From contig CALPON020000015.1 of the NCBI GenBank assembly GCA_943325195.2, forward strand, positions 1-36,496: a DNA stretch of 36,496 bases. The letters are read 5' to 3'. Every line of letters starts with the position of its first letter. Within the stretch, counting starts at the first letter, position 1. The stretch is from Sphingobacterium thalpophilum. GTDB lineage: Bacteria; Bacteroidota; Bacteroidia; B-17B0; Aurantibacillaceae. The notes under the pieces were generated by a model, which had not been told where the DNA came from, searched no databases, and saw nothing but the letters and a program-made list of their open reading frames with translations. Shown one piece after another: positions 1-8,495 of this stretch. Made by a program: the position numbers and the translations under genes.

Positions 1-1
1 C

Positions 2-613
2 AAACTCGATGCGGCAGCGAAGGCGAAAGCAGAGGCTGATGCGCTGGCTAAGAAACAGGCGGATGAAGCCGCAGAGAAGTTAAAAGCCGAGGCAAAACTG
101 AAAGCGGATAAAGAAGCCGCGGATAAATTGGCGAAGGAAAAAGAAGCAGCCGATGCCAAAGCCAAACTCGATGCAGCAGCGAAGGCGAAAGCAGAGGCTG
201 ATGCGCTGGCGAAGAAACAGGCGGATGAAGCTGCAGAGAAGTTAAAAGCCGAGGCAAAACTGAAAGCGGATAAAGAAGCCGCGGATAAATTGGCGAAGGA
301 AAAAGAAGCAGCCGCTGCCAAAGCCAAACTCGATGCGGCAGCGAAGGCTAAAGCAGAGGCCGATGCGCTGGCGAAGAGCCAAGCGGATGCGCTTGCTAAA
401 AAGCAAGCAGAGGACTTAGCCGCAGAGAAATTAAAAGTCGAAGCAAAACTGAAAGCGGATAAAGAAGCGGCGGATAAATTAGCAAAGGAAAAAGAAGCAG
501 CGGATGCCAAAGCCAAACTCGATGCGGCAGCCAAAGCAAAGGCAGAGGCGGATGCGCTCGCTAAAAAGCAAGCCGATGACTTAGCGGCAGCGAAATTAAA
601 AGCAGAAGAAGAG
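2..613 (+). repeat. In-frame tandem repeat, 162-bp units (one 189-bp variant)
   Basis: Units start with the same AAACTCGATG at 2, 164, 326 and 515. Spacings are 162, 162 and 189 bp (54, 54 and 63 codons). The first two units differ at only about four bases by eye. The third carries an extra 27 bp encoding a partial duplication around ALAKSQADALAKKQA. The fourth matches for about 95 bp and then drifts. All period lengths are multiples of three, so the reading frame is kept. The array continues beyond the left edge, so its copy number is unknown. Confidence 0.95.
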
Positions 614-1279
614 CAGCTCGCTAAAAAATTAGCTGAAGAAAAATTGCTGAGTGCCTTGAAAGCAGAAAAAGAGCTGGCTGATAAAAAGGCTGCCGCTAAA
701 GCTGCAGAAGATCAGCGTCTGCTTGCTGAAGCGCTGCGTAAGGATAAAGAGGCAAGTCTCTTGAAGAAAAAACAGGAGGACGAAGAGCGACTACGAAATG
801 AAAAACTACTCGCTGATGCTGTTGCAAAGGAAAAAGCTGCCGCTGCTGAAAAAGCGAAGTCTACTATTCTGCCAAAACTCGGTGATGATTCCAAATACAA
901 GGAAGCTATCCGCAAAGGGGATAACTTTATGGCTTTGAAGCGCTATGCTGAGGCAAAAAAAGCCTTTGAAGAAGCGCTCATTCAAAAAGGCAATGACCCC
1001 TATGCCAAAGAGAAGTTGATGGAGTGTGAAAAACTTATGCAGTCAGATGCTGCGGTGGTGACCGACGAGCGTCAGAGGCAATTATTAAGTAAATATCCTC
1101 CGGGCGTTACTGAGGAAATGATTCCAATGGACGGTCTGGTGATCGTCAAAAGGGTCCTTGTAAAGGAAAGAGTCGCTTACGTCTACGAAAAGAAAATCTT
1201 TAACTGGGGCGGTATCGCTTTTTTCAGAGATGGAAGCCCTATCACTGAATCTCTATTCGAACAGGAAACAAAAAAATAA
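2..1279 (+). CDS. Repetitive Ala/Lys/Glu-rich helical protein, C-terminal part (5' truncated by the window)
   Basis: The frame is open from base 2, so the true start lies outside the window. The first 200 or so residues are heptad-like Ala/Lys/Glu/Asp sequence without Pro or Gly, expected to form one long helix or coiled coil like the rod of TolA. They consist of near-identical tandem repeats (see the repeat entry). A less regular helical part follows, then a short TPR-like segment (YKEAIRKGDNFMALKRYAEAKKAFEEAL). The last 60 residues form a separate module with YPPGVTEE, a VYEKKIFNWGG-like strand and a final FFRDGSPIT segment. I have seen similar ends in uncharacterised Bacteroidota proteins but know no function. 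The stop overlaps the next start (TAATG), so the methyltransferase is probably translationally coupled. A structural or envelope-spanning role is inference only. Confidence 0.85.
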   Translation, partial: KLDAAAKAKAEADALAKKQADEAAEKLKAEAKLKADKEAADKLAKEKEAADAKAKLDAAAKAKAEADALAKKQADEAAEKLKAEAKLKADKEAADKLAKEKEAAAAKAKLDAAAKAKAEADALAKSQADALAKKQAEDLAAEKLKVEAKLKADKEAADKLAKEKEAADAKAKLDAAAKAKAEADALAKKQADDLAAAKLKAEEEQLAKKLAEEKLLSALKAEKELADKKAAAKAAEDQRLLAEALRKDKEASLLKKKQEDEERLRNEKLLADAVAKEKAAAAEKAKSTILPKLGDDSKYKEAIRKGDNFMALKRYAEAKKAFEEALIQKGNDPYAKEKLMECEKLMQSDAAVVTDERQRQLLSKYPPGVTEEMIPMDGLVIVKRVLVKERVAYVYEKKIFNWGGIAFFRDGSPITESLFEQETKK

Positions 1280-2244
1280 TGAGTCAACCAATTCCAGCTT
1301 TCATGGCTGAAGGCATTTTCTGCTGTGTTTGCGGACAGAAAGATCCATCTCAATTTAATCTTCTCTATCAAAAAGATAATTTTGCAGTGGTGACCTGTAA
1401 TACCTGCACGCATCACTTTATACCGCACTATTACAGAAAAAAGATTGAGTATACACAGTACAAAGGTGCTGATGTTACAGCCGCTGTGCGGGCGGGAAAC
1501 AACTGGGTTAAAATACAACGCCATAAACTACGTTTCCGCTTTATAAACAAGTTCATAAAGGCCGGTAAATTATTTGATCTCGGCGCTGGCTGGGGACATT
1601 TTATGCTTGCCGGTAAAGAATTGGGCTATGATGTTTATGGCGTTGAAATTGCCGAGCAGCCCTATCTCTATTGCGTGAATGATCTGAAATTACCGGTTGA
1701 TCACATCGATTTTTTTCAAATGGACGGCTCTCGTAAATTCGATCTAATTACGATGTGGGATGTTCTAGAGCACATTGATCATGCTGATGTTTTTCTAAAG
1801 AAATGTGCAGAGTTGACACAGCAAGGTGGTTACTTATTTCTTCAGGTGCCTCAGATCGACAGCTATTTCGCAAAGCGACACCGTGACAGTTGGAAAATGA
1901 TGGGACTTGATCATGTGAATTATTTCAGTAAGAAAACGATGCGGACTCTTCTCGAGCGCAATGGTTACGAATTGGTGGCTATCAAATCCAGTTTTGAAAT
2001 CAAGTTATTTATTATGTATACTTTGCTGCCTTTACTCCGTCGGTTTAAATCCCGGAAGAAAGAAAGCTTGCAGCAAACAAATACAGGCATTTCATCTGGT
2101 GAGCGACAGCAATACTTTAATAAATTTACGGCTCGACCGCAGTGGCAGCTAAGTCTATTTGTCAAATTGCACAATATTATTTATTCCCTCCTGTCCACTT
2201 TAAACATTGGAGAAGAGATGATGGTGGCAGCTCGAAAGAAATAA
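1279..2244 (+). CDS. Class I SAM-dependent methyltransferase with N-terminal Cys cluster
   Basis: 321 aa. The N-terminus carries CCVCG near residue 15 and CNTC near residue 40, a zinc-ribbon-like pair often seen ahead of Methyltransf_23 domains. The SAM-binding motif I is LFDLGAGWGHF (about 97-107), followed by the acidic end of strand 2 (GVEIAEQPY) and the motif-IV-like MWDVLEHIDH. The region YLFLQVPQIDS... DHVNYFSKKTMRTLLERNGY is typical of this family. Relatives methylate sugars, lipids or small molecules in cell-surface glycan pathways, but the substrate cannot be read from the sequence. The start overlaps the stop of the repetitive protein by one base, so the two are co-expressed. No membrane segment is evident. 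Confidence 0.85.
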   Translation: MSQPIPAFMAEGIFCCVCGQKDPSQFNLLYQKDNFAVVTCNTCTHHFIPHYYRKKIEYTQYKGADVTAAVRAGNNWVKIQRHKLRFRFINKFIKAGKLFDLGAGWGHFMLAGKELGYDVYGVEIAEQPYLYCVNDLKLPVDHIDFFQMDGSRKFDLITMWDVLEHIDHADVFLKKCAELTQQGGYLFLQVPQIDSYFAKRHRDSWKMMGLDHVNYFSKKTMRTLLERNGYELVAIKSSFEIKLFIMYTLLPLLRRFKSRKKESLQQTNTGISSGERQQYFNKFTARPQWQLSLFVKLHNIIYSLLSTLNIGEEMMVAARKK

Positions 2245-2250
2245 TAAATA

Positions 2251-2283
2251 AAAAAAGCTATCCTTTTTCGGGATAGCTTTTTT
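2251..2283. terminator. Bidirectional intrinsic terminator between methyltransferase and aconitase
   Basis: Perfect stem AAGCTATCC/GGATAGCTT (2255-2263 with 2271-2279), extended by flanking A and T runs to 2251-2283, with a 7-base T-rich loop. A and T runs on both sides make it usable by both convergent genes. Confidence 0.9.
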
Positions 2284-2301
2284 TAAGAGAGTTATGTCTT
2301 A

Positions 2302-4569
2302 CTAAGCTTTGATGCTAGCACGAATAATATTCAGTGCACCACCGGCTTTAAACCATTCAATTTGTTGTGAATTATAGGTGTGGTTCACCTTGAATTCATC
2401 CGCAGATCCATCTGCGTGGTTCAGGACCACGGTTAAAGGTGTTCCTGCAGCGAAACTTGTTAAACCAATAACATCGATCGTATCATCTTCACGAATTTTA
2501 TCGTAATCAGATTTTTCATCAAATGTCAAAGCCAACATGCCTTGTTTTTTCAGATTGGTTTCGTGAATTCGGGCGAAAGATTTAACAAGAACAACACGGA
2601 CACCGAGGTGACGCGGTTCCATTGCGGCATGTTCACGGCTCGAACCCTCACCATAGTTCTCATCTCCCACTACAATTGAACCAATGCCCTGTGCTTTGTA
2701 TGCACGTTGAACCTTTGGCACACTGTCGTACTCACCGTTCAGTTGATTCTTAACAGCATCTGTTTTTTCGTTATAGAAATTCACAGCGCCAATCAACATA
2801 TTGTTTGAAATGTTATCTAAATGTCCGCGATATTTTAACCACGGTCCAGCCATGGAGATGTGATCGGTCGTACATTTCCCTTTTGCTTTAATCAGCAATC
2901 TGAGATCTTTTAGGTCGACTCCTTCCCATGCTGAGAATGGAGCGAGTAATTGCAGACGATCACTGGTAGGGGATACAGCTACCGTCACATGACTACCGTC
3001 CGCTGCTGGTGCCTGATAACCGGCATCTTCCACTGCAAAGCCTTTTGTTGGTAATTCATCACCGGATGGTGCATCGAGCTTCACCTGTTCACCTTTATCA
3101 TTGGTGAGCGTATCGGTTAAAGGATTGAAGGAAAGCCGGCCGCCGATAGCAAAGGCAGTCACCAGTTCCGGTGAAGCAACAAAGGCATAGGTGTTTGGAT
3201 TTCCATCTGCACGTTTTGCAAAATTCCGATTAAAGGAATGGATGATTGTATTTTTTTCCTGCTTCTCTGCGCCCATGCGATCCCACATGCCGATGCATGG
3301 TCCGCAGGCATTGGTAAAGATCTTCGCACCTATACCTTTTAATTCATCCAGTAAACCGTCTCGTTGAACGGTATAACGGATTTGTTCAGAACCAGGATTG
3401 ATGAGGTACTCCGCATTTACCTGCAGTCCCTTATCCTTCACTTGTTTTGCCACACTTACTGCGCGGGAAATATCTTCGTAAGAACTGTTTGTGCAGGAGC
3501 CGAGCAGACTCACTGAAATATTCATCGGCCAGCCATTCTTCTCTGCTTCTTCTTTGAGTTTAGAGATAGGAGTTGCGAGATCGGGACTAAAAGGTCCGTT
3601 TACATGCGGTTCCAGTTCAGACAGATTAATTTCAATTAACTGATCAAAGTATTTATCTGGATTTGCGTACACTTCCGGGTCAGCAGTCAGGTGTTCTTTT
3701 ACGCCGTTTGCCATTGCAGCCACATCGGCACGTCCCGTCGCTTTCAGGTAACGCTCCATGGATTCATCATAGCCAAAGGTTGAAGTGGTTGCTCCAATTT
3801 CCGCGCCCATATTACAAATGGTTGCCTTGCCGGTGCAACTCATGGCGCGTGCACCTTCACCAAAATATTCAACAATAGCGCCGGTTCCTCCTTTTACGGT
3901 AAGAATTCCAGCCACTTTCAGAATCACATCTTTTGGTGCTGTCCAGCCACTTAGTTTGCCGGTCAGCTTTATCCCAATCAGTTTTGGAAATTTTAATTCC
4001 CATGCCAAACCTGCCATCACGTCGCAAGCATCAGCTCCTCCAACCCCAATGGCTAGCATTCCTAATCCACCTGCGTTGACCGTGTGGGAATCAGTACCAA
4101 TCATCATTCCGCCTGGAAAAGCATAGTTTTCAAGCACCACCTGGTGGATAATACCTGCGCCTGGTTTCCAGAAGCCAATGCCATATTTATTTGAAACGGA
4201 GCCAAGAAAATCAAATACCTCTTTACTTTCTTTATTTGCAAAAGCCAAATCATCTACTGCACCATCTCTTGCAGTAATAAGGTGATCGCAATGCGCAGTC
4301 GAGGGCACTGCCACTTTGGGACGTCCCGCCTGCATAAACTGCAGCAAAGCCATCTGTGCTGTGGCATCTTGCATTGCGACACGGTCCGGAGCAAAATCAA
4401 CATACGATTTCCCTCTTTCAAAAATTTCGGCTTTCTGATCGCCATGTAGATGGGAATATAGAATTTTCTCACTCAGCGTTAATGGTCTTCCGACCATTTT
4501 TCGCGCTTGGTTCACTTTTTCCGGGAGGTTTTTGTAAACCCCCTCTATCATTTCAATGTCAAATGCCAT
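2302..4569 (-). CDS. acn: Aconitate hydratase, mitochondrial type
   Basis: 755 aa. It isomerises citrate to isocitrate in the TCA cycle in the cytoplasm. The [4Fe-4S] ligands are visible as Cys359 (GSCTNSS) and Cys422/Cys425 (ACGPCIG), with the same 63-residue and 3-residue spacing as mitochondrial aconitase. Other family signatures are [20 protein letters not shown] (159-178), the swivel-domain substrate motif GSSREHAA and the [12 protein letters not shown] block near the C-terminus. The length matches the mitochondrial type (about 750-780 aa), not the longer AcnA/IRP type. It lies 164 bp downstream of aroC on the same strand. I see no TAnnTTTG box in that gap, so transcription may come from aroC or from an unrecognised promoter. 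Confidence 0.97.
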   Translation of the reverse strand: MAFDIEMIEGVYKNLPEKVNQARKMVGRPLTLSEKILYSHLHGDQKAEIFERGKSYVDFAPDRVAMQDATAQMALLQFMQAGRPKVAVPSTAHCDHLITARDGAVDDLAFANKESKEVFDFLGSVSNKYGIGFWKPGAGIIHQVVLENYAFPGGMMIGTDSHTVNAGGLGMLAIGVGGADACDVMAGLAWELKFPKLIGIKLTGKLSGWTAPKDVILKVAGILTVKGGTGAIVEYFGEGARAMSCTGKATICNMGAEIGATTSTFGYDESMERYLKATGRADVAAMANGVKEHLTADPEVYANPDKYFDQLIEINLSELEPHVNGPFSPDLATPISKLKEEAEKNGWPMNISVSLLGSCTNSSYEDISRAVSVAKQVKDKGLQVNAEYLINPGSEQIRYTVQRDGLLDELKGIGAKIFTNACGPCIGMWDRMGAEKQEKNTIIHSFNRNFAKRADGNPNTYAFVASPELVTAFAIGGRLSFNPLTDTLTNDKGEQVKLDAPSGDELPTKGFAVEDAGYQAPAADGSHVTVAVSPTSDRLQLLAPFSAWEGVDLKDLRLLIKAKGKCTTDHISMAGPWLKYRGHLDNISNNMLIGAVNFYNEKTDAVKNQLNGEYDSVPKVQRAYKAQGIGSIVVGDENYGEGSSREHAAMEPRHLGVRVVLVKSFARIHETNLKKQGMLALTFDEKSDYDKIREDDTIDVIGLTSFAAGTPLTVVLNHADGSADEFKVNHTYNSQQIEWFKAGGALNIIRASIKA

Positions 4570-4733
4570 AACTGCTTTTAAAGAATTATACGAGTGGACT
4601 AAGTTATAAATTATTAAAGGAAATTAAAAGGAAAGAATGCAATGTTTAAACACAAGTGGGGCTGATTTTAGGAGTTTTTCTGCTTTATCCTCTTGCCTTC
4701 TATATCGGAGAGAAATGCATCATCCGCTGCTAT

Positions 4734-5819
4734 TTAGCGCAGTTTATTTGTCCTGCTGATTAGCAAAAAATCTGCCAGCACCACTGCAGCCATACTTTCC
4801 ACAATTGGCACGGCACGGGGTAATACGCAGGGGTCATGTCGTCCCTCAATCTTCAAATCTTGAGGCTGCCCGCTTTTATCCACCGTTTTCTGCAGACCTG
4901 AAATACTGGCTACTGGTTTAAATGCTACGTTAAAATAAACAGGCATGCCATTGGTGATGCCGCCCTGAACGCCGCCACTATTATTGCTGCTGGTCCCAGT
5001 TGTCCCATCAGCCTGTCTCACAAAGGCATCGTTTTGCTCACTACCTTTTCCTCGAGTTCCTTCAAAACCACTGCCTGTTTCAAAACCTTTTACAGCATTG
5101 ATACTCATCATGGCGTGGGCCATTACGGCGTAAAATTTATCAAAAACAGGCTCGCCCAGTCCCGCCGGTATCTGCAGCGCAACACACTGAATAATCCCCC
5201 CCAGTGAATCGCCAGACTGCCTGGCGGCTTCTATTTCTGCGATCATGCGGGTGCTGGTTGCTTCGTCGGGACAACGGACAAGAGAATTTTCCGTTTTAGA
5301 TAAATCCAATGCATGATAATCTGCCTCCAGACCGATTTTCCCAATCTGTTTTACAAATGCCTGAACACTGATGCCATATTCCCGCAGTAGTAATTTCGCC
5401 ACTGCCCCTGCAACAATGCGACAAGCGGTTTCCCTGGCACTGCTTCTGCCTCCTCCGCGGTGGTCGCGCCGCCCATATTTCTGTTCGTAAGTAAAATCGG
5501 CGTGTGAGGGACGATAGGTTTCCCGCAGTGCCTCATAATCAGTTGAGCGTTTATCGTTATTCCTTATCAAGAAGCCAATGGGAGCCCCTGTTGTTTTCCC
5601 TTCAAAAAGGCCAGACAAAAATTCCACTTCATCCTCTTCCATCCTCTGCGTGGTGATTGAGGACTGGCCGGGCCGACGTCTGCGCATTTCAGATTTAATA
5701 AAATCTAAGTCAAGATCTAATCCGGCGGGACATCCATCGATTGTGCCGCCAATAGCTGGACCATGACTTTCTCCAAAAGTACTCAGACAAAAAATTCTTC
5801 CAAATGAATTTGCGCTCAT
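4734..5819 (-). CDS. aroC: Chorismate synthase
   Basis: 361 aa. It converts 5-enolpyruvylshikimate-3-phosphate to chorismate, the last shikimate step, using reduced FMN. Family signatures are all present: N-terminal SFGRIFCLSTFGESHG (16-20 = GESHG), RPSHADFTYEQKYG followed by RRDHRGGGRSSARETA (103-132), GSGFEGTRGKGSEQND and SNNSGGVQGGITNG. The start at 5819 is firm because the family begins with M-x-x-NSFG. A TAnnTTTG box ends only four bases before the ATG. It is divergent from hutI (73 bp between starts). No terminator is visible before aconitase. Confidence 0.97.
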   Translation of the reverse strand: MSANSFGRIFCLSTFGESHGPAIGGTIDGCPAGLDLDLDFIKSEMRRRRPGQSSITTQRMEEDEVEFLSGLFEGKTTGAPIGFLIRNNDKRSTDYEALRETYRPSHADFTYEQKYGRRDHRGGGRSSARETACRIVAGAVAKLLLREYGISVQAFVKQIGKIGLEADYHALDLSKTENSLVRCPDEATSTRMIAEIEAARQSGDSLGGIIQCVALQIPAGLGEPVFDKFYAVMAHAMMSINAVKGFETGSGFEGTRGKGSEQNDAFVRQADGTTGTSSNNSGGVQGGITNGMPVYFNVAFKPVASISGLQKTVDKSGQPQDLKIEGRHDPCVLPRAVPIVESMAAVVLADFLLISRTNKLR

Positions 5820-5823
5820 GGCT

Positions 5824-5831
5824 CAAAGATA
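5824..5831 (-). promoter_or_regulatory. -7 box of aroC (TATCTTTG, 4 bases before ATG)
   Basis: Reads TATCTTTG on the minus strand, an exact match to the Bacteroidota TAnnTTTG element, with a four-base spacer (AGCC) to the ATG. A TTTG lies 11 bases upstream (5846-5843); there is none at the usual 19-21. Confidence 0.65.
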
Positions 5832-5876
5832 CCAATTCGCAGCAAAGGGCAGATTTACTATTTGTGGACAAAGGCT

Positions 5877-5884
5877 TACCTTTG
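5877..5884 (+). promoter_or_regulatory. -7 box of hutI (TACCTTTG)
   Basis: Exact TAnnTTTG match, eight bases before the ATG at 5893. A TTTG sits at 5861-5864, 12 bases upstream. The box supports the start at 5893 rather than an in-frame ATG at 5818, which would place the promoter inside the coding region and overlap aroC. Confidence 0.6.
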
Positions 5885-5892
5885 CCGATATT

Positions 5893-7143
5893 ATGAGTAA
5901 ACTACTGCTAAAAAACATCAAACAACTTCTTGGCGCATCTGAAGCCGCGCCTGCAAAACTGGCTGGTGCGGAGATGAAAAAACTGCCCTGCATTGAAAAT
6001 GCCTGGCTCGCAGTAGAAGATGGTCGGGTTGCTGATTTTGGTGAAATGGCTTCATTTCCCGGTATTACAGATTGGAAAGATCTCGAGATTATGGACTGCA
6101 GCGGGCAAATTGTAATGCCTTGCTTCGCCGATTCACATACACACCTTGTCTATGCTGGCAATCGGGAGCAGGAATTTATTGATCGCATTAATGGCTTATC
6201 CTACGAGGAAATTGCAGCACGAGGCGGTGGTATTCTTAATAGTGTCGCAAAATTGCGGAGCTGCTCCGAAGAGGAATTGTACCAGCAGTCCTATGAACGC
6301 TTTCGGGAGGTGATTACTTTAGGTACGGGCGCCATTGAAATCAAAAGTGGCTATGGTCTGGATCTGGAAAGTGAATTGAAAATCCTCAGGGTCATCCGCC
6401 GGCTGCGGGATTTAGAGCTGATTCCCGTAAAAGCAACGTTTTTGGGTGCACATGCCGTACCCTCTGAATTTAAGGGCGATCGAAGTGCTTATGTCCGATT
6501 TTTGATTAAAGAATTGCTGCCAGCGGTGGCAGCAGAAAAGCTCGCTGATTTTATTGATGTTTTTTGCGAAAAAAACTACTTCGATGCCGCTGAAACAACT
6601 GAATTGCTGCAGGCGGGACAACAGTTCGGTCTTCAGGGCAAAGTGCATGCCGAACAACTCAGTCATTCTGGTGGTATTGCTGCTGCAGTAAAAGCCGGGG
6701 CAATCAGCGTTGATCACTTGGAGTATTGCAGCGATGCGGATATATCTCTCCTAAAAGATGCAGCGACAATCCCCACCGTTTTGCCGGGCGCTGCTTATTT
6801 TCTGGGATTACCATTGCCGCCTGCCCGCAAGATGATTGATGCGGGACTTGCTGTTGCTTTTGCGAGCGATTATAATCCCGGGAGCAGTCCCAGTGGCAAT
6901 ATGATGCAAATGATGAGTATGGCTTGTGTACAGTACCGTCTAAATCCAGAAGAAGCAATAAATGCTGTCACCATTAACAGTGCTGCAGCCATGGACTGCG
7001 CGCATCTGGTGGGGACATTGAGTCTAGGCAAACTTGCCAATTTTATCGTTACGCGGCCGATTAACTCCTATGGCTACCTTCCCTATGCTTTTGGAAGTCA
7101 ATTAATTAGTTCAGTTTACATAAAGGGGAAAGTACAGCAATAA
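5893..7143 (+). CDS. hutI: Imidazolonepropionase
   Basis: 416 aa. It hydrolyses 4-imidazolone-5-propanoate to N-formimino-glutamate, the third step of histidine degradation. It belongs to the amidohydrolase superfamily: metal-binding HxH in ADSHTHLVYAGNREQEF, GAIEIKSGYGLD, the metal or substrate residues in HAEQLSHSGG and SVDHLEY, and the catalytic Asp in FASDYNPGSSPSGN. The length matches the family. The start MSKLLLKNIKQLLG is chosen over an upstream in-frame ATG at 5818 because of family length and the -7 box. No other hut gene is in the window, so the rest of the pathway must be elsewhere if it exists. Confidence 0.95.
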   Translation: MSKLLLKNIKQLLGASEAAPAKLAGAEMKKLPCIENAWLAVEDGRVADFGEMASFPGITDWKDLEIMDCSGQIVMPCFADSHTHLVYAGNREQEFIDRINGLSYEEIAARGGGILNSVAKLRSCSEEELYQQSYERFREVITLGTGAIEIKSGYGLDLESELKILRVIRRLRDLELIPVKATFLGAHAVPSEFKGDRSAYVRFLIKELLPAVAAEKLADFIDVFCEKNYFDAAETTELLQAGQQFGLQGKVHAEQLSHSGGIAAAVKAGAISVDHLEYCSDADISLLKDAATIPTVLPGAAYFLGLPLPPARKMIDAGLAVAFASDYNPGSSPSGNMMQMMSMACVQYRLNPEEAINAVTINSAAAMDCAHLVGTLSLGKLANFIVTRPINSYGYLPYAFGSQLISSVYIKGKVQQ

Positions 7144-7171
7144 AAAAGGCCGCTGTTGAGGCGGCCTTTTT
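7144..7171. terminator. Intrinsic terminator, hutI / small lipoprotein
   Basis: Stem AAAAGGCCGC (7144-7153) with GCGGCCTTTT (7161-7170), 7-base loop, A run and T run on either side. It serves both convergent genes. Confidence 0.9.
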
Positions 7172-7190
7172 AGAGTGCAGAAGATGCGAA

Positions 7191-7412
7191 TTACTTAATT
7201 GAACACTTTGTGCTTGAAGTGATGCCCATCACCGTCGTGGATGTATTTCCCGCTTCGCAAGCATCTGTCGCATTTTGCTTGGTGTCGTTAATTGTTGAAC
7301 TTGCAGTAGCGGAAACTCCAGCAGTGGTAACAGTACACTCACAGGTGTAATCTTTTTTGCAAGAAACCATTGATAAACCTGCAACTGCGGCAACTAATAA
7401 TACTTTTTTCAT
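7191..7412 (-). CDS. Small cysteine-rich lipoprotein
   Basis: 73 aa. A lipoprotein signal peptide ends MVSCKKD, with the lipidated Cys at residue 18. The mature part of about 55 residues is rich in Thr/Ser/Ala and has four more cysteines (24, 26, 52, 70) in a CEC...C...C arrangement that could form two disulfides. I recall similar small lipoproteins in other Bacteroidota, where they are uncharacterised. It has its own promoter and a terminator on each side, so it is a monocistronic unit. Function unknown. Confidence 0.85.
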   Translation of the reverse strand: MKKVLLVAAVAGLSMVSCKKDYTCECTVTTAGVSATASSTINDTKQNATDACEAGNTSTTVMGITSSTKCSIK

Positions 7413-7441
7413 TTTAGATAGGATTTAATAGGTTATATATT

Positions 7442-7472
7442 CAAATGTATAAAGTAGAATTAACATTTCAAA
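7442..7472 (-). promoter_or_regulatory. Promoter of small lipoprotein (TTTG-N19-TACATTTG)
   Basis: On the minus strand TTTG (7472-7469), 19 bases, then TACATTTG (7449-7442), 29 bases before the ATG. This is the classical Bacteroidota -33/-7 arrangement and the best full promoter in the window. Confidence 0.7.
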
Positions 7473-7480
7473 AAAAAATA

Positions 7481-7507
7481 AAAAAGGCTTCAAAAGAAGC
7501 CTTTTTT
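7481..7507 (-). terminator. Intrinsic terminator of coiled-coil lipoprotein gene
   Basis: Stem AAAAAGGCTTC (7481-7491) with GAAGCCTTTTT (7496-7506), AAAA loop. On the minus strand it follows the stop at 7529 and ends in a T run. It overlaps the far end of the next gene's promoter region. Confidence 0.88.
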
Positions 7508-7528
7508 ATTTTCGGAAGGGTTTAGTGC

Positions 7529-8389
7529 TTACTCGATGACGATGACCAGGTATTTGGAGACTGACCAAAAATCAGCTGGATTTTTGATATCCAAACGATC
7601 CACAGGCTTATCGCCGACTAATTTATAGCTAGAAGTAGGGTGATTGGTAAGGATTTTGGCTTTTTTCGCCCCGATATTAATCGTTGTGAATTGTTCAATA
7701 TTCACTTTTGTAAAGTACTCTCGGTTAAAGTCCTGACTCACGGTAGTTGATTTGCCAAGTCCAATAAACCCACCTTCCTTACTGATGACTTTTTTCTCTT
7801 TCAGTTCTTTGCTGGTTCCGATGGCATAATAAGCAGTATTGAGGGATTCCTGTTTACTGGTATTTTCAGATTCTAGACTTTTGTAATTTGTGTTCAGATT
7901 GCTGAGCTCCACATTGAGTCCTTCTAGTTTGGTTTTTAGCTCCGCAATTTCAGTATCCTTCAGTGTAATCGTATTTTGAAGATTTTCAATCATCTTTTCC
8001 ATGCCGGATACTTTCAATTTGCTTTGCTTCAATTTCTGAGTCAAGGAACCGATACGGTTTTTATTTTTTTCCATCAGGTCATAAATAGCCTGAATATCTT
8101 CCTGAATCTGACCCTGCTTGCTTTTTACATCACCCGTGTTGCTGGCATTGGTGACGATTTTTTCTTTTTCCTTTATCGCATTGAGATTTTCCTGAATTTC
8201 GTTAAAAGAAGCAATAAACTCCTGAAGAGCGGCTTCCTTATCATTAAGTTTGCCATTTAATGAGCCATTTTCAGTCTGAAGACTGTCGGCCAGCGGATTG
8301 GCTTCAGGAGCATCATTTTTACATCCTGTAAATGTTAAGCTGCCAAGTCCCATAAGGAGGGCAGCTACAGCGAATTTTAGTTTCTTCAT
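7529..8389 (-). CDS. Coiled-coil lipoprotein of unknown function
   Basis: 286 aa from the ATG at 8389. The upstream in-frame ATG at 8401 would add MHYL ahead of a clean MKKLKFAVAALLMGLGS signal. The lipobox is FTGC. Residues about 35-190 form a long coiled coil with heptads (EIAELKTKLEGLNVELSNLN and similar). A compact C-terminal domain follows, with LNTAYYAIGTSKELKEK, GGFIGLGKS, the strand TINIGAKKAKILTNHP and a final FWSVSKYLVIVIE. I recall this C-terminal domain as widespread but unnamed in Bacteroidota. An envelope-facing role is inferred from the lipid anchor. A terminator follows directly. Confidence 0.85.
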   Translation of the reverse strand: MKKLKFAVAALLMGLGSLTFTGCKNDAPEANPLADSLQTENGSLNGKLNDKEAALQEFIASFNEIQENLNAIKEKEKIVTNASNTGDVKSKQGQIQEDIQAIYDLMEKNKNRIGSLTQKLKQSKLKVSGMEKMIENLQNTITLKDTEIAELKTKLEGLNVELSNLNTNYKSLESENTSKQESLNTAYYAIGTSKELKEKKVISKEGGFIGLGKSTTVSQDFNREYFTKVNIEQFTTINIGAKKAKILTNHPTSSYKLVGDKPVDRLDIKNPADFWSVSKYLVIVIE

Positions 8390-8447
8390 GAGGTAATGCA
8401 ATTTATTTTAATTTAAACCTACAAAATAATTAGGACATCCTAAGAAA

Positions 8448-8469
8448 AAAGACGCCCGGAGACGTCTTT
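8448..8469 (-). terminator. Intrinsic terminator of bacilliredoxin gene
   Basis: Stem AAAGACG (8448-8454) with CGTCTTT (8463-8469), 8-base loop. On the minus strand the stem runs into a T run (8450-8445), about 27 bases after the stop at 8496. Confidence 0.8.
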
Positions 8470-8495
8470 CGTTTTTTAACAATTAACTTCAGCAA

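Noticed and set aside
2-613. Possible CRISPR array because of regular repeats
   Set aside because: Units are contiguous 162-bp coding repeats without spacers and keep one reading frame.
3785-4126. 113-codon plus-strand frame inside aconitase
   Set aside because: Antisense to a highly conserved part of aconitase; Pro/Ser-rich shadow translation.
5818-5892. ATG 5818 as the start of hutI
   Set aside because: It would add 25 residues not typical of the family and place the -7 box inside the gene.
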